Source: Rhizobium sp. NFR07 | GTDB lineage: Bacteria > Pseudomonadota > Alphaproteobacteria > Rhizobiales > Rhizobiaceae | NCBI RefSeq assembly: GCF_900111905.1 | Contig: NZ_FOKM01000022.1 | Coordinates: 35,696 to 99,695, forward strand | Direction of reading: 5' to 3' | DNA: 64,000 bases | Shown: in pieces, positions 8,860 through 17,135 of the stretch | Numbering within the stretch: position 1 is the first letter of the stretch | Layout: every line of letters begins with the position of its first letter | Translations under genes and position numbers: made by a program | Notes under the pieces: generated by a model | What the model saw: only the letters and a program-made list of their open reading frames with translations | What the model was told of the DNA's origin: nothing | The model's database searches: none

Positions 8860-10198
8860 GGCTCACCTCTTTGATCAGATCAGCTTGAAGACAGATTTGC
8901 GTTGCGGCCCAGGCTCGAAGGAAAGGGATCCCTGCTCGCTCGGCGATGTCGAAGATGGAATGGCTGCCATCGCTCAGGTTCAGCACCCACAGAAGATCCA
9001 TTTGCGACGGTCCGCCGGCATCTCTTTGACCGGCGATAGCGCGGTAGAGACCACGCCGCCCAAGCTGGGGCTCGCCGCGGCCATCGATCCGCTCGTAAAC
9101 GCGGTCGCGATCACAAATTGAGACGACCTCGCGCACGACACCCAGGGATGCGATCAATGCCGCCTCGTTGATAAAATCCAGATTGTCGAGCGAGGTATGA
9201 TACTCAGGAAAGGTTCCGTGTACGGCGCGCATGAGACAGCCGACGGGCATATCGATAGCAGGAGAGCCGTACTGTCTTTCGTCGTAACCGTAGGGTGAAA
9301 AGTCGACGACCTCGTATTTGAGATTGGCGTGTTCGAGGACATGCGTCACAATCTGATCGATTGCTGCCTCCGATCGGCATTTCTTGTAGTGAAAAGGGCC
9401 CGCGTCCCCCACACAGGTCAAGACGAGCCCGTGTCGAACTCGGCCAAGCTTCGGCTCATTTTGCGCCAGCCAGGTGATCGATCCGATCGTTGCAGGAACA
9501 AAGAGCACGCGTAGCCCGAGTTGAGCGTTGTTGGCGGTGCTCTCCCGTTGCCGCACCCGCTCCGCCGCCAGGGCGACGGCAACAGCAATTCCGGAAAGGT
9601 TATCATTGGCAAGACTCGGGTGACAGATGTGGACCGAGATCAGGACTTCCTCGGCCGTCTGGCCGGGAAGGAAAAATTCGCCATAGGTCAGAGATCCGTC
9701 TGCGAGCGTCGTGTCGATCTCGACGCGATAATAATCATCCTGCATCGACATCCAAAGGCTATGGGGCAGGCAAAATCCCCAGTTTGAGGCATAGTAGGAC
9801 GTGCGATAAGGAATGACGTCGGGCTGATCTTCGAGTGTATGAATATGCCTGGTCAGCTCTTCGCGGCTGAAGGTGCCATTGACGGGTATGCTATAGCCAA
9901 CCACGTGCAAGTTGTTGTCGCCGAAATCGACGAGCGTCTTGCCGTCCATCGTCTTGATCGTCGCACCGCGGATATTCCATTCCTGGGGAACCTCCCAATC
10001 GAACACTTTCGTGCCCGTAGGAATCTCGTGGATGGTGAGCGGGATATGATCTTTGATGATGCTTAGCGTTTCGCGGACCCCATCACCAGTCAGGCTGCGC
10101 GGCAGTGGAAACAAGGTGTGAAGGAGATCCATCATCCCGACCGGAGATGAGATTGGCTCAGCCAGTTGAACCGCCGCGCTGATCGTCCCGTTGATCAT
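8846..10198 (-). CDS. DUF4910 aminopeptidase-like protein of polysaccharide clusters
   Basis: A 450-residue protein with a DUF2172/DUF4910 layout. The zinc-peptidase-like core includes ISVHICHPSLANDNLSG, with H and D residues in M28 metal-ligand positions, then ERQYGSPAID and EYHTSLDNLDFI. A C-terminal winged-helix-like tail follows. I chose the ATG at 10198, which forms an ATGA overlap with the stop of the 3,5-epimerase gene; a longer frame from 10249 would overlap deeply. Proteins of this type occur in surface-polysaccharide loci. Their substrate is not established; deacylation of an amino sugar or cleavage of an amide is conceivable. Confidence 0.82.
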   Translation of the reverse strand: MINGTISAAVQLAEPISSPVGMMDLLHTLFPLPRSLTGDGVRETLSIIKDHIPLTIHEIPTGTKVFDWEVPQEWNIRGATIKTMDGKTLVDFGDNNLHVVGYSIPVNGTFSREELTRHIHTLEDQPDVIPYRTSYYASNWGFCLPHSLWMSMQDDYYRVEIDTTLADGSLTYGEFFLPGQTAEEVLISVHICHPSLANDNLSGIAVAVALAAERVRQRESTANNAQLGLRVLFVPATIGSITWLAQNEPKLGRVRHGLVLTCVGDAGPFHYKKCRSEAAIDQIVTHVLEHANLKYEVVDFSPYGYDERQYGSPAIDMPVGCLMRAVHGTFPEYHTSLDNLDFINEAALIASLGVVREVVSICDRDRVYERIDGRGEPQLGRRGLYRAIAGQRDAGGPSQMDLLWVLNLSDGSHSIFDIAERAGIPFLRAWAATQICLQADLIKEVSHARR

Positions 10199-10758
10199 GA
10201 CATAACCTTCTGGCCAAGCCACGGCATTCGCGGACCGAGATCCGGCCATCGCAGATCATTTTCAGAGATTTCGGTTACAGGCTCTGGCCAAGAAACCGCA
10301 AGCAGCGGGTCGTTGAAACGCGCGCCATCGTAGAGGCTCGGCATATAAGGCACCCCCATCAGATATTCGACGACGACAGTATCGCTGAGCGCCTGGAACC
10401 CATGGGCAAAACCACCTGGAATGTAGAGCATGGTGTCGCCCTCCCCGTCGAGCACGGCCTGATAGACGGCCCCTGGCCTAGCCGACGTTTCCCGCAGATC
10501 GACGACCACGTCATGGATCCGCCCCAAGCTGCATCTGACGACCTTGGCATCCTCATGGGGAGCCCGTTGGAAATGCATGCCACGCACAGCGCCACGAATT
10601 GTGGTTACAGAGGTATTGGCTTGAACCGGCCGGAAATCGAGGCCGGCCTTTTCGAAAAGATCAGCACACCAGGTGCGTGCGAAACGGCCGCGTGTGTCGG
10701 CGCGAATATCGAGTTCGATCAGCTTCACATCTGAGCCGGAAAGAGAAACGAACTTCAT
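10195..10758 (-). CDS. rfbC: dTDP-4-dehydrorhamnose 3,5-epimerase family protein
   Basis: A 187-residue cupin-fold epimerase of the RmlC family. Seen: FVQANTS-like segment (FRPVQANTSVT), AVRGMHFQRAPHED with the catalytic histidine, the LGRIHDVVVDLR strand and YIPGGFAHGFQALSD. Family members epimerise C3 and/or C5 of 4-keto-6-deoxy nucleotide sugars. The neighbouring cytidylyltransferase suggests a CDP-linked rather than dTDP-linked substrate. The gene starts 11 bases after the cytidylyltransferase stop and ends overlapping the DUF4910 start, so it is translationally coupled. Confidence 0.88.
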   Translation of the reverse strand: MKFVSLSGSDVKLIELDIRADTRGRFARTWCADLFEKAGLDFRPVQANTSVTTIRGAVRGMHFQRAPHEDAKVVRCSLGRIHDVVVDLRETSARPGAVYQAVLDGEGDTMLYIPGGFAHGFQALSDTVVVEYLMGVPYMPSLYDGARFNDPLLAVSWPEPVTEISENDLRWPDLGPRMPWLGQKVMS

Positions 10759-10769
10759 GGTTCACCTGG

Positions 10770-11546
10770 CTACCAGACTTTCCACTGCGCTTGTTGATTT
10801 GACCACATCTCATTGAGCACGACTTTGTCGCGAAGCGTGTCCATTGGGTGCCAGAAGCCATAATGGCGATAGGCAACCAGTTCGCTTTGGCGGGTCAGTT
10901 GAACCATGGGACCTCGTTCCCAAATCGTCTCATCGCCGTCCAGCAGGGGGAAGATCGACGGATTTAGGACGAAGAACCCGCCGCTGATCCATGTGCCGTC
11001 TCCGTTCGGCTTCTCGTTGAAGGTGCGCACGACAGGATCGTCTTCTTCCAGATACATGGCCCCGAACCTGCCGGTTGGCTGCACGGCCGTGACAGTCGCG
11101 CTCTTCCCGTGGCCCTGGTGGAACTCCATAAGCGCGGTGATGTCGATGTTACCGACCCCGTCACCATAGGTCATGAAGAAGGGCTCGTTGCCGAGAAGAT
11201 GTCGTATTCGCCTTAGCCGCCCGCCGGTCATGGTTTCCAGGCCCGTGTCAACCAGCGTCACGCGCCAGTCTTCTTCCGGAGGATCAAGATAGGTGACAGC
11301 GGAGGTTCCAAGGTCAAAAGTGACGCTCGCGCCACGCACGCGAAAGTCCTGGAAATACTTCTTGATCAGATGCCCCTTGTAGCCGCAGCAGATGATGAAG
11401 TCTTTGACGCCATGACGGGCGAAAATCTTCATAATGTGCCAAAGGATGGGCTCTGAACCTATCTCTACAAGCGGCTTGGGAAGAACAGAGGTCTCTTCCG
11501 ACAGACGCGTGCCCAAGCCACCAGCAAGAATAACAGCCTTCATCAC
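10770..11546 (-). CDS. rfbF: Glucose-1-phosphate cytidylyltransferase
   Basis: A 258-residue nucleotidyltransferase of the RfbF type. It starts MKAVILAGGLGTRLSEET, followed by PKPLVEIG and WHIMKIFARHG, then the DGVGNIDI metal-binding segment and SGGFFVLNP. It makes CDP-glucose from CTP and glucose-1-phosphate, the entry step to CDP-3,6-dideoxy and branched sugars. It is the first gene of the leftward operon and reads out of a 409-base AT-rich divergent promoter region. The expected partner CDP-glucose 4,6-dehydratase (RfbG) is not seen in this window. Confidence 0.92.
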   Translation of the reverse strand: MMKAVILAGGLGTRLSEETSVLPKPLVEIGSEPILWHIMKIFARHGVKDFIICCGYKGHLIKKYFQDFRVRGASVTFDLGTSAVTYLDPPEEDWRVTLVDTGLETMTGGRLRRIRHLLGNEPFFMTYGDGVGNIDITALMEFHQGHGKSATVTAVQPTGRFGAMYLEEDDPVVRTFNEKPNGDGTWISGGFFVLNPSIFPLLDGDETIWERGPMVQLTRQSELVAYRHYGFWHPMDTLRDKVVLNEMWSNQQAQWKVW

Positions 11547-11955
11547 CCACCTACCAATGCACCCATAATACTTCCCCAGAGGGGCCCATCATTTATTATA
11601 TGACGGCCAAAACCGAAGAGATTAATCAATAACTAAACATATCAATTTACGATCATCAAGTAGTTTCTTCTGTTTATCCAGAAATCACACCCGATTTTAC
11701 GAAATCGGTTTTCATCTTATGCGGAACTAACCACTATTTAGTTGACATAAGTATTTCGTCGTTAACATATCCAGGACATACTCCAACACACAACACTCAC
11801 AGAATTCGCTTTATTTATCACACATGCTGGACCTCTTCTTATAAATCTGTGATTTATTCGATGCCTTACCACTTAATAGACTAGAGATCAGTGATTGTCC
11901 GCTCAGACCAACCTATGTATATATTCTCCTCTCTTTGGCGACTTAGGGTGGGACC
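11547..11955. promoter_or_regulatory. AT-rich divergent promoter region between rfbF operon and GMC oxidoreductase
   Basis: About 400 bases without a gene, much more A+T-rich than the flanking coding DNA. It separates the leftward sugar operon from the rightward GMC oxidoreductase gene, so it should hold both promoters. No strong dyad or known box was recognised. Confidence 0.5.
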
Positions 11956-13557
11956 ATGAATGTCAGTCAGGGCAGATATTCATCCTACGCATTCGACGTC
12001 TGCGTTATTGGTGGCGGCCCGGTCGGTCTTGCGACAGCCCTCGCCATCGCACGTGGAAGCAAGGGACGCGTGCTGCTGCTTGAATCGGGCGGGACTGAAA
12101 CGGACGTTGAGGCCCAGGATCTTTCCAGACTGGTCATTCCAGACGAAACACACCACAGACCGGCAGCACTCACCGTATATCGTGGACTGGGTGGTACATC
12201 GCGCTGGTGGGGAGGACGCTGTGTCGAATATGACGATATCGATTTTGAAACGCGAGACTATGTAGCCGACAGCGGTTGGCCAATCGACCATGCTGAGATC
12301 AAGCCGTTTTACTCCGAAGCGCACGCTTTTTTGACAAGTGACTTTGTTGCCGCCCGGCCGGCCAGCATTCTTGCGGACCACCCGGCCAATGTGGAAAGCT
12401 GGGCGCGGGTCCAAAATGTTGAGAGATCGAAACGATCCGCCCTGAAATCGACGCCGAATTTGACGATCGCCCTCCACACGACCGCTATAAGTTTCGAGCT
12501 CGACACGACGACCGGCGTTGTCCTTGCCCTTAATGCCAAGGAGAAATCGAGGCCGCAGAGGTTTCAGGCACAATATTACGTGCTGGCTTGTGGCGGCCGG
12601 GAGAATGCCCGCCTGCTATTACAGCTTCAGGCCGTATCCAGCACGATTTTGAATGGTGAAGCCGCAACGACCGGCCACTATTACATGGGACATCTAACCG
12701 GCGCGATCGCCTCGGTCCAGTTTCGCGATCGCCAGCTCGCCCAGCACGTCCTATTCAAACGAACTGCCAATGGGACATATATGCGGGGCCGGTTCCAGCT
12801 GAATGCGACAACGCAGAAATCGCAGCAGGTGCTCAACACGGTCATGTGGCCTCAAAATTACGAGCATCTTGCCGATGGTGCTCACGACGGCGCCTCAGCC
12901 GTTTATCAATTACTGCGCTTCCGCGCCCAAAGCGAAAGCGCTAGACGGCAGGATTTTTCGGCCGCAAAGGCCGCGGGCGCAATTTTGCGCCATCCCGGTC
13001 AGGCGGCACTTACCTGCCACAACTTGCTTAAGAACCGACTGCTGCGATATCCGCATTTCTTCGTTCCCAATCCAACCAACACCTACTGGCTACGCTATCA
13101 CGCCGAACACACGCCGCTATACAGCAGCAGGGTCCGCTTATCGAATGAGCGGGATGCCTTTGACGCTCACCGCCTGGAAGTCGACTATCGCTACTGCGAT
13201 GACGACTATAGATCGGTTGTAAGGTCGCACATGTTGCTCGACCGAGCCCTACGCGGAGCAACTGCCGGAAGCCTGACTTTTTTTGGTCCGCCTCAGGAGC
13301 TTGAAGCTCAAGTCAAAGCGCAGGCGATTGACGGCTACCATCAGATCGGATTGACCAAGATGTCGACGAGCAGGCGCAACGGCACAGTTGACCGGAACTG
13401 CAAGGTTCATGATCTTGAGAATCTCTACGTCGCGGGCAGCTCAATTTTTCCGACATCAAGCCAAGCCAACCCCACCCTGCCTGCTGTCGCTTTCGCGCTC
13501 CGTCTTGCATCCCACCTGACGCATAAGCTCACAACGCGGATCCATGTCGACATCTGA
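11956..13557 (+). CDS. GMC-family FAD oxidoreductase
   Basis: A 533-residue flavoprotein. The N-terminus has the FAD-binding motif VIGGGPVGLATALAIA and a LESGG second-strand motif, then GGTSRWWGGR, typical of GMC enzymes. The C-terminus has the GMC_oxred_C signature: YHQIGLTKMS, then NLYVAGSSIFPTSSQANPTL. Members oxidise alcohols of sugars or other polyols using flavin. ATG at 11956 follows GGTGGGA. The gene is divergent from the nucleotide-sugar operon, so a role in modifying a carbohydrate is plausible but not shown. No signal peptide is evident. Confidence 0.85.
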   Translation: MNVSQGRYSSYAFDVCVIGGGPVGLATALAIARGSKGRVLLLESGGTETDVEAQDLSRLVIPDETHHRPAALTVYRGLGGTSRWWGGRCVEYDDIDFETRDYVADSGWPIDHAEIKPFYSEAHAFLTSDFVAARPASILADHPANVESWARVQNVERSKRSALKSTPNLTIALHTTAISFELDTTTGVVLALNAKEKSRPQRFQAQYYVLACGGRENARLLLQLQAVSSTILNGEAATTGHYYMGHLTGAIASVQFRDRQLAQHVLFKRTANGTYMRGRFQLNATTQKSQQVLNTVMWPQNYEHLADGAHDGASAVYQLLRFRAQSESARRQDFSAAKAAGAILRHPGQAALTCHNLLKNRLLRYPHFFVPNPTNTYWLRYHAEHTPLYSSRVRLSNERDAFDAHRLEVDYRYCDDDYRSVVRSHMLLDRALRGATAGSLTFFGPPQELEAQVKAQAIDGYHQIGLTKMSTSRRNGTVDRNCKVHDLENLYVAGSSIFPTSSQANPTLPAVAFALRLASHLTHKLTTRIHVDI

Positions 13558-13695
13558 GCATCATTTGCGACTGCAACGTCAGAAGGCAAATCGCGCCGGC
13601 CCGGCCCCCTGCTACGCATCGCTGCGGCACGAGAAATTATCGGGCCGGCGCGAGCGGCTTGACAGAGACGCTGGAACCACAGTGAAGTAAAAGCA

Positions 13696-14633
13696 TTATT
13701 TGGGCGAGATATCTTCAAGCGAGGGCCCAATGTCGTCTGAATCTTCCCGTCTCAGAACTGAAGCGCTTCTCCTCTCCAATTCTGCGATCCTGTCCTCGCT
13801 GCTTACGCTTCTGGTCGATAAAGGCGTCTTGAGTGCAGAGGAGGAGCACAGCGTCCTAGGTCCTGTTGACAAAGTACGGTAGCCATATGCGGCTGCCAGG
13901 GCGAGGAATGCCGAGAAGGATTTTCGTGTCTTATCGTATCGGGTCGCGACGCGCCGGAACTGCTTGAGACGGTTGAACATCCGCTCGATGCGGTTTCGAT
14001 CCTTGTACACCCGAAAGTCGCAGGCAGGCGGGTTCTTTCGGTTGGCTTTTGGCGGAATGACCGGCCTGATACCGTGGATCAGAAGCTCTTCACGCAGGAA
14101 GTCACCGTCGTAGCCTTTGTCGGCGAGGAACAGTCGCGGCTTGCCGACCGGTATCGCCAGCAAGTCAGGAACGGCGTTGTAGTCTGAAGCTTCGCCGCCT
14201 GTCAGGACGAAGCCAAGAGGGCGGCCCTGACCGTCTGCTCGGGCGTGGATTTTCGTCGTAAAGCCGCCGCGTGATCGACCAAAAGCCTCCTGATAAGTCC
14301 CCCTTTTGCTCCCGCCGCCTGCGAATGGCCGCGAACAGTGGTGCTGTCGATCATGTGCTGCCAGTCATCCGCCAGCCCCAGTTCGACGAGGGTCTCAAGC
14401 AGGGCGTCCCAAACGCCTTGTTCGGCCCAACGGCGGAAGCGCACATAGACTGAATTCCACTTTCCGTATCGCTCATGCATGTCGCGCCAGGGGCATCCGA
14501 CCCGAAGGACATGCAGCATACCGTTCAGATATTGCCGATTATCGTGCGACGGTCGGGACTTCCTGCCGCGTTCAGTGGGCAACAACCCCTCGATAATCCG
14601 CCATTCCATTTCTGTCAGGTCGCCGCGAGCCAA
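13696..14633 (-). CDS. IS5-family DDE transposase, two frames joined by probable -1 frameshift
   Basis: The first frame starts at TTG 14633 (MARGDLTEMEWRIIEGLLP, DUF4096-like) and runs to DSTTVRGHSQAAGAKGG. At AAAAGGGGG (minus strand, 14307-14299) a -1 shift gives TYQEAFGRSRGG and the DDE domain with LADKGYDGDF and NRIERMFNRLKQFRRVATRY. This two-frame arrangement is typical of the IS427 group, so the enzyme is probably functional. The second frame has no stop inside the element: it reads through the left inverted repeat into host DNA and stops at 13696, adding about 54 foreign residues. Confidence 0.85.
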
Positions 14634-14801
14634 AACTGCCTCCTAAAAAGCAGTCTTGAATCACGCTTTTGCTGATTTTGGAATCCACTTTGTCAACAGG
14701 ACCTAACGACCGCACTAGAGCTGATCGACGAGGCCGCAGGCGAGGATGAAGACGGTACCTATGAGTTGGCTCGGGAATTGCTCGAGCAACAAATTGCTTG
14801 A
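13730..14801 (+). pseudogene. Small gene interrupted by the IS5-family element
   Basis: Removing the insertion sequence at 13859-14703 and one copy of the TA target duplication restores a continuous frame. The left part (13730-13858) begins MSSESSRLRTEALLLSNSAI and ends ...EEEHSVL. The right part (14706-14801) continues TTALELIDEAAGEDEDGTYE and ends ...EQQIA at TGA. The restored product is 74 residues from ATG 13730, or 84 from TTG 13700, acidic and helical. No family is recognised. A continuous frame through the join is good evidence that the gene was intact before insertion. Confidence 0.7.
13859..14703 (-). mobile_element. IS5-family (IS427-like group) insertion sequence, 845 bp
   Basis: The element is bounded by perfect 17-bp terminal inverted repeats, GGTCCTGTTGACAAAGT at 13859-13875 and its reverse complement at 14687-14703. 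It is flanked by a TA dinucleotide on both sides (13857-13858 and 14704-14705), the expected target duplication. Inside, on the minus strand, is a two-frame transposase joined at an A4G5 slippery run. Identical ends suggest a recent insertion. It sits in a small unknown gene. Confidence 0.92.
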
Positions 14802-15187
14802 GATTGCTTCCCCGGAAACGTTTACCGCCACTAGCCCAGCCGGTCGACGAAATACCCTGCGACGCGCACTCATAATAATGGCTATCAATCCTCTCAACGC
14901 ACCGCGATTTTCTCAGTAGATACGTCGTCAATTGCGGCGTTCATGATAATTCACCGACCTATATCTAGGCGAGAGAACGCCACCCTCCTCAACATGTGGT
15001 CTTTAGCGCGTTTTGCAACGCAACAATACTTGTGACGGAGTATTCCCGTCGGAATGCGCAATAATTCTATATTTAGTCTAACGGATTTACATTGCCATTA
15101 TTTAATGATTTATTAATTTCAATAGACATGCACATCCTTAGCTACTTCTTCACTCTTTAGAGTACGGCCATTTGTGCGAGGGTAATC
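14802..15187. other. AT-rich intergenic region upstream of acetyltransferase-like gene
   Basis: About 385 bases, A+T-rich especially at 14940-15130, with no credible gene. It probably carries the promoter of the gene at 15188. Confidence 0.4.
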
Positions 15188-16231
15188 GTGTACAAGTATA
15201 AAACAATTGAAGCTGCATCCGATGGGCCCCTTGGGCTTGCAGGCGAAACCATAGTCGGGGCCAAAAGGTCCGAAGTCTCGGCAGAAGAATGGGATGAGTT
15301 TGCCAAACTTTGCGACGCCTCCTTTCGCTGCTCTTACGCAGGCACCCGATTGTGGCAGTTCGAGCATGATCCGCTGTGCCGGATCGAGCGTCTCGACATA
15401 TATTTGGCGCTCAGCCTGACACCAATCAAGATTGGCCAGTGTGCAGTCGGCATAGGCCGCCGATCGAGCGTTTTTACCGATACGATCCAGATATTGCCTG
15501 CTTTCAACAGCTACTTCCAGCAGAGCATGCAAGCCGTGCTGAGGCACCTAGGTCCTGGTCAATATAAATATGGTTCGGAATGGACGATCGCGCCTTGTCG
15601 AGTGCATGAGGTAGCGTCGATCGCCGGGGTAAAGGATGTCCACGCGCGGCACGTCGACGTCTTTGCGATTGACTTCACGCGGTGGAACGACTTCGAGACC
15701 TATTTTCAAGCCGTCAGCACGAATGCCAAGCGAAATATCAACAAGGCTCGTAAAACCTACGAGAAATTGACGGTCCAGGAACAGAGGAAACTCAACGTCT
15801 TCCTCAATATCCTGCCGCTGCAACGTCTGCGCCACCGTTTGTTTGTCAAGAAGGGTGTTAAGAGCTCGATCTTCACCTTGTTCCTAAGATCAGCATTCCG
15901 GACGCTTGCAACATCGCGATATAGTTCATCCGCGCGCCTTGCTGACGGCCACGCCACGCTTGCGCGATTTCTACAGATTACATTCGGCCGCAATAGCTTC
16001 TACATGGAAGCCGCCGCTGATAGCGGTCACCCCTATGCGTCGGCTTTCTTGCTGCGTGAGATGATTAAGCGCGCCTTTGAGCAATCCGGCGGGCTTGGCC
16101 GGTTCGTCATGGGGCCTGACGATCACGGTCAGGCCGGCACGCCTTCCTGGGACGGGCTCGTGCGCTCTCGACTGCAATGGAACGCGTCCGCTCATCCGAC
16201 TTCTGTCTTTGAGTTCACCTACGCATCGTGA
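15188..16231 (+). CDS. Acetyltransferase-like protein of unknown function
   Basis: A 347-residue protein starting at GTG 15188 with GAGG upstream. The C-terminal half (from about residue 170) has features of a GNAT/FemAB-type acyltransferase: a basic FQAVSTNAKRNINKARKTYE segment and a later GHATLARFLQITFGRNSFYM strand pair. A near-complete match to a named family could not be made by eye. It lies in a group of acetyltransferase-like and regulator genes bordering the polysaccharide region, so acylation of a polysaccharide or lipid is a reasonable guess. It is preceded by AT-rich DNA, hinting at horizontal acquisition. Confidence 0.6.
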   Translation: MYKYKTIEAASDGPLGLAGETIVGAKRSEVSAEEWDEFAKLCDASFRCSYAGTRLWQFEHDPLCRIERLDIYLALSLTPIKIGQCAVGIGRRSSVFTDTIQILPAFNSYFQQSMQAVLRHLGPGQYKYGSEWTIAPCRVHEVASIAGVKDVHARHVDVFAIDFTRWNDFETYFQAVSTNAKRNINKARKTYEKLTVQEQRKLNVFLNILPLQRLRHRLFVKKGVKSSIFTLFLRSAFRTLATSRYSSSARLADGHATLARFLQITFGRNSFYMEAAADSGHPYASAFLLREMIKRAFEQSGGLGRFVMGPDDHGQAGTPSWDGLVRSRLQWNASAHPTSVFEFTYAS

Positions 16232-16423
16232 TCGGCGTTTCGCTCCAGACTTGGAGATGTCGGTGAGTTCGGGGGACTTTGCGGCGAGAAGCCCTGCAGC
16301 GCTTGTCATTAACAACTAAAGCCAGACAGGCGTTCGCCAAAAGGCCAAGGCTTTGAGGTGGCAACGGCAGCATCGCCAAGCCTCTTCCGAAGGAAATGAA
16401 CAGATATGAGGAATGGGACTGCA

Positions 16424-16648
16424 ATGAGTTTCTCGACGCAATATATCGTGCGCGATCCATATCAGAGCGCATCATCGGACCGGATGGAACTTGAACGACG
16501 CCTTGGCGATCTCGGCCTCTTGCGGGAAGCTTTCACAATCTCCGACGAGATCGACGGCAGAAGCGTCCTGACCTTTTGGGAGCCGGATCGCAGTGAAGCC
16601 CTTCGCATCCTCTCGATCTTTGAGCCTACTGCTTGTCACGTGCGGTGA
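16424..16648 (+). CDS. Small hypothetical protein (74 aa)
   Basis: A short frame from ATG 16424 reading MSFSTQYIVRDPYQSASSDR and ending TACHVR. AGGA lies upstream at a somewhat long spacing; an in-frame ATG at 16406 has no ribosome binding site. It is charged and soluble with no recognised motif. It precedes the ArsR-type regulator by about 100 bases on the same strand and may share its transcript. Confidence 0.45.
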   Translation: MSFSTQYIVRDPYQSASSDRMELERRLGDLGLLREAFTISDEIDGRSVLTFWEPDRSEALRILSIFEPTACHVR

Positions 16649-16746
16649 CGGCCACGCGATGATTTGCCGACTATCGGCGTGGCAGGTTGCTGATATCAAG
16701 CGGGAGGAGCTCAACGAGCTCACGCTTCTACGCGGTGGGAGGAAAA

Positions 16747-17106
16747 ATGACCGGCGAGTACAGTTTTTGCTCAAAAAAAGCAGCGAGATTGATCCATGTC
16801 TTGGCACACGACAGCCGGCTAAAAATTATGGCGCTTGTCGCGCAGCGCGAGTGGGACGTGACGTCGCTGGCTAGGGAAACCAAACTCGCACAGCCCGCGT
16901 TATCGCGTCACCTCAAAAAAATGCGAGATACCGGGCTCGTCCAGACCCGCCGCGAGGCCCAGACGATTTATTACTCTTGTACCGATGCCAGTGTCGCAAG
17001 ATTGGTCGAGCTACTAACTCAATCGTCCCTGGGACCAGTGCAGTTGGACAAGGATACAGAGCACGATCGGACGACCGAGGCCTGCTCGGCACCCTGTTCA
17101 GCTTGA
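16747..17106 (+). CDS. ArsR-family winged-helix regulator
   Basis: A 119-residue regulator from ATG 16747, placed just after GGGAGG; a longer upstream frame lacks a site. The winged helix is visible: HVLAHDSRLKIMALV, then EWDVTSLARETKLAQPALSRHLKKM (HTH; recognition helix QPALSRHL) and the wing TRREAQTIYYSC. The classical ArsR metal motif ELCVCDL is absent from the recognition-helix region; cysteines near the C-terminus (CSAPCSA) might bind a ligand. It is convergent with the acetyltransferase gene at 17136, with only 29 bases between them. The target is unknown. Confidence 0.85.
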   Translation: MTGEYSFCSKKAARLIHVLAHDSRLKIMALVAQREWDVTSLARETKLAQPALSRHLKKMRDTGLVQTRREAQTIYYSCTDASVARLVELLTQSSLGPVQLDKDTEHDRTTEACSAPCSA

Positions 17107-17135
17107 AACGGGCGAGCGTCTGCTTGGCTCGCGCT

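Noticed and set aside
8065..8874. Plus-strand frame of about 269 codons
   Set aside because: Antisense shadow of the C-methyltransferase gene; no ribosome binding site or domain.
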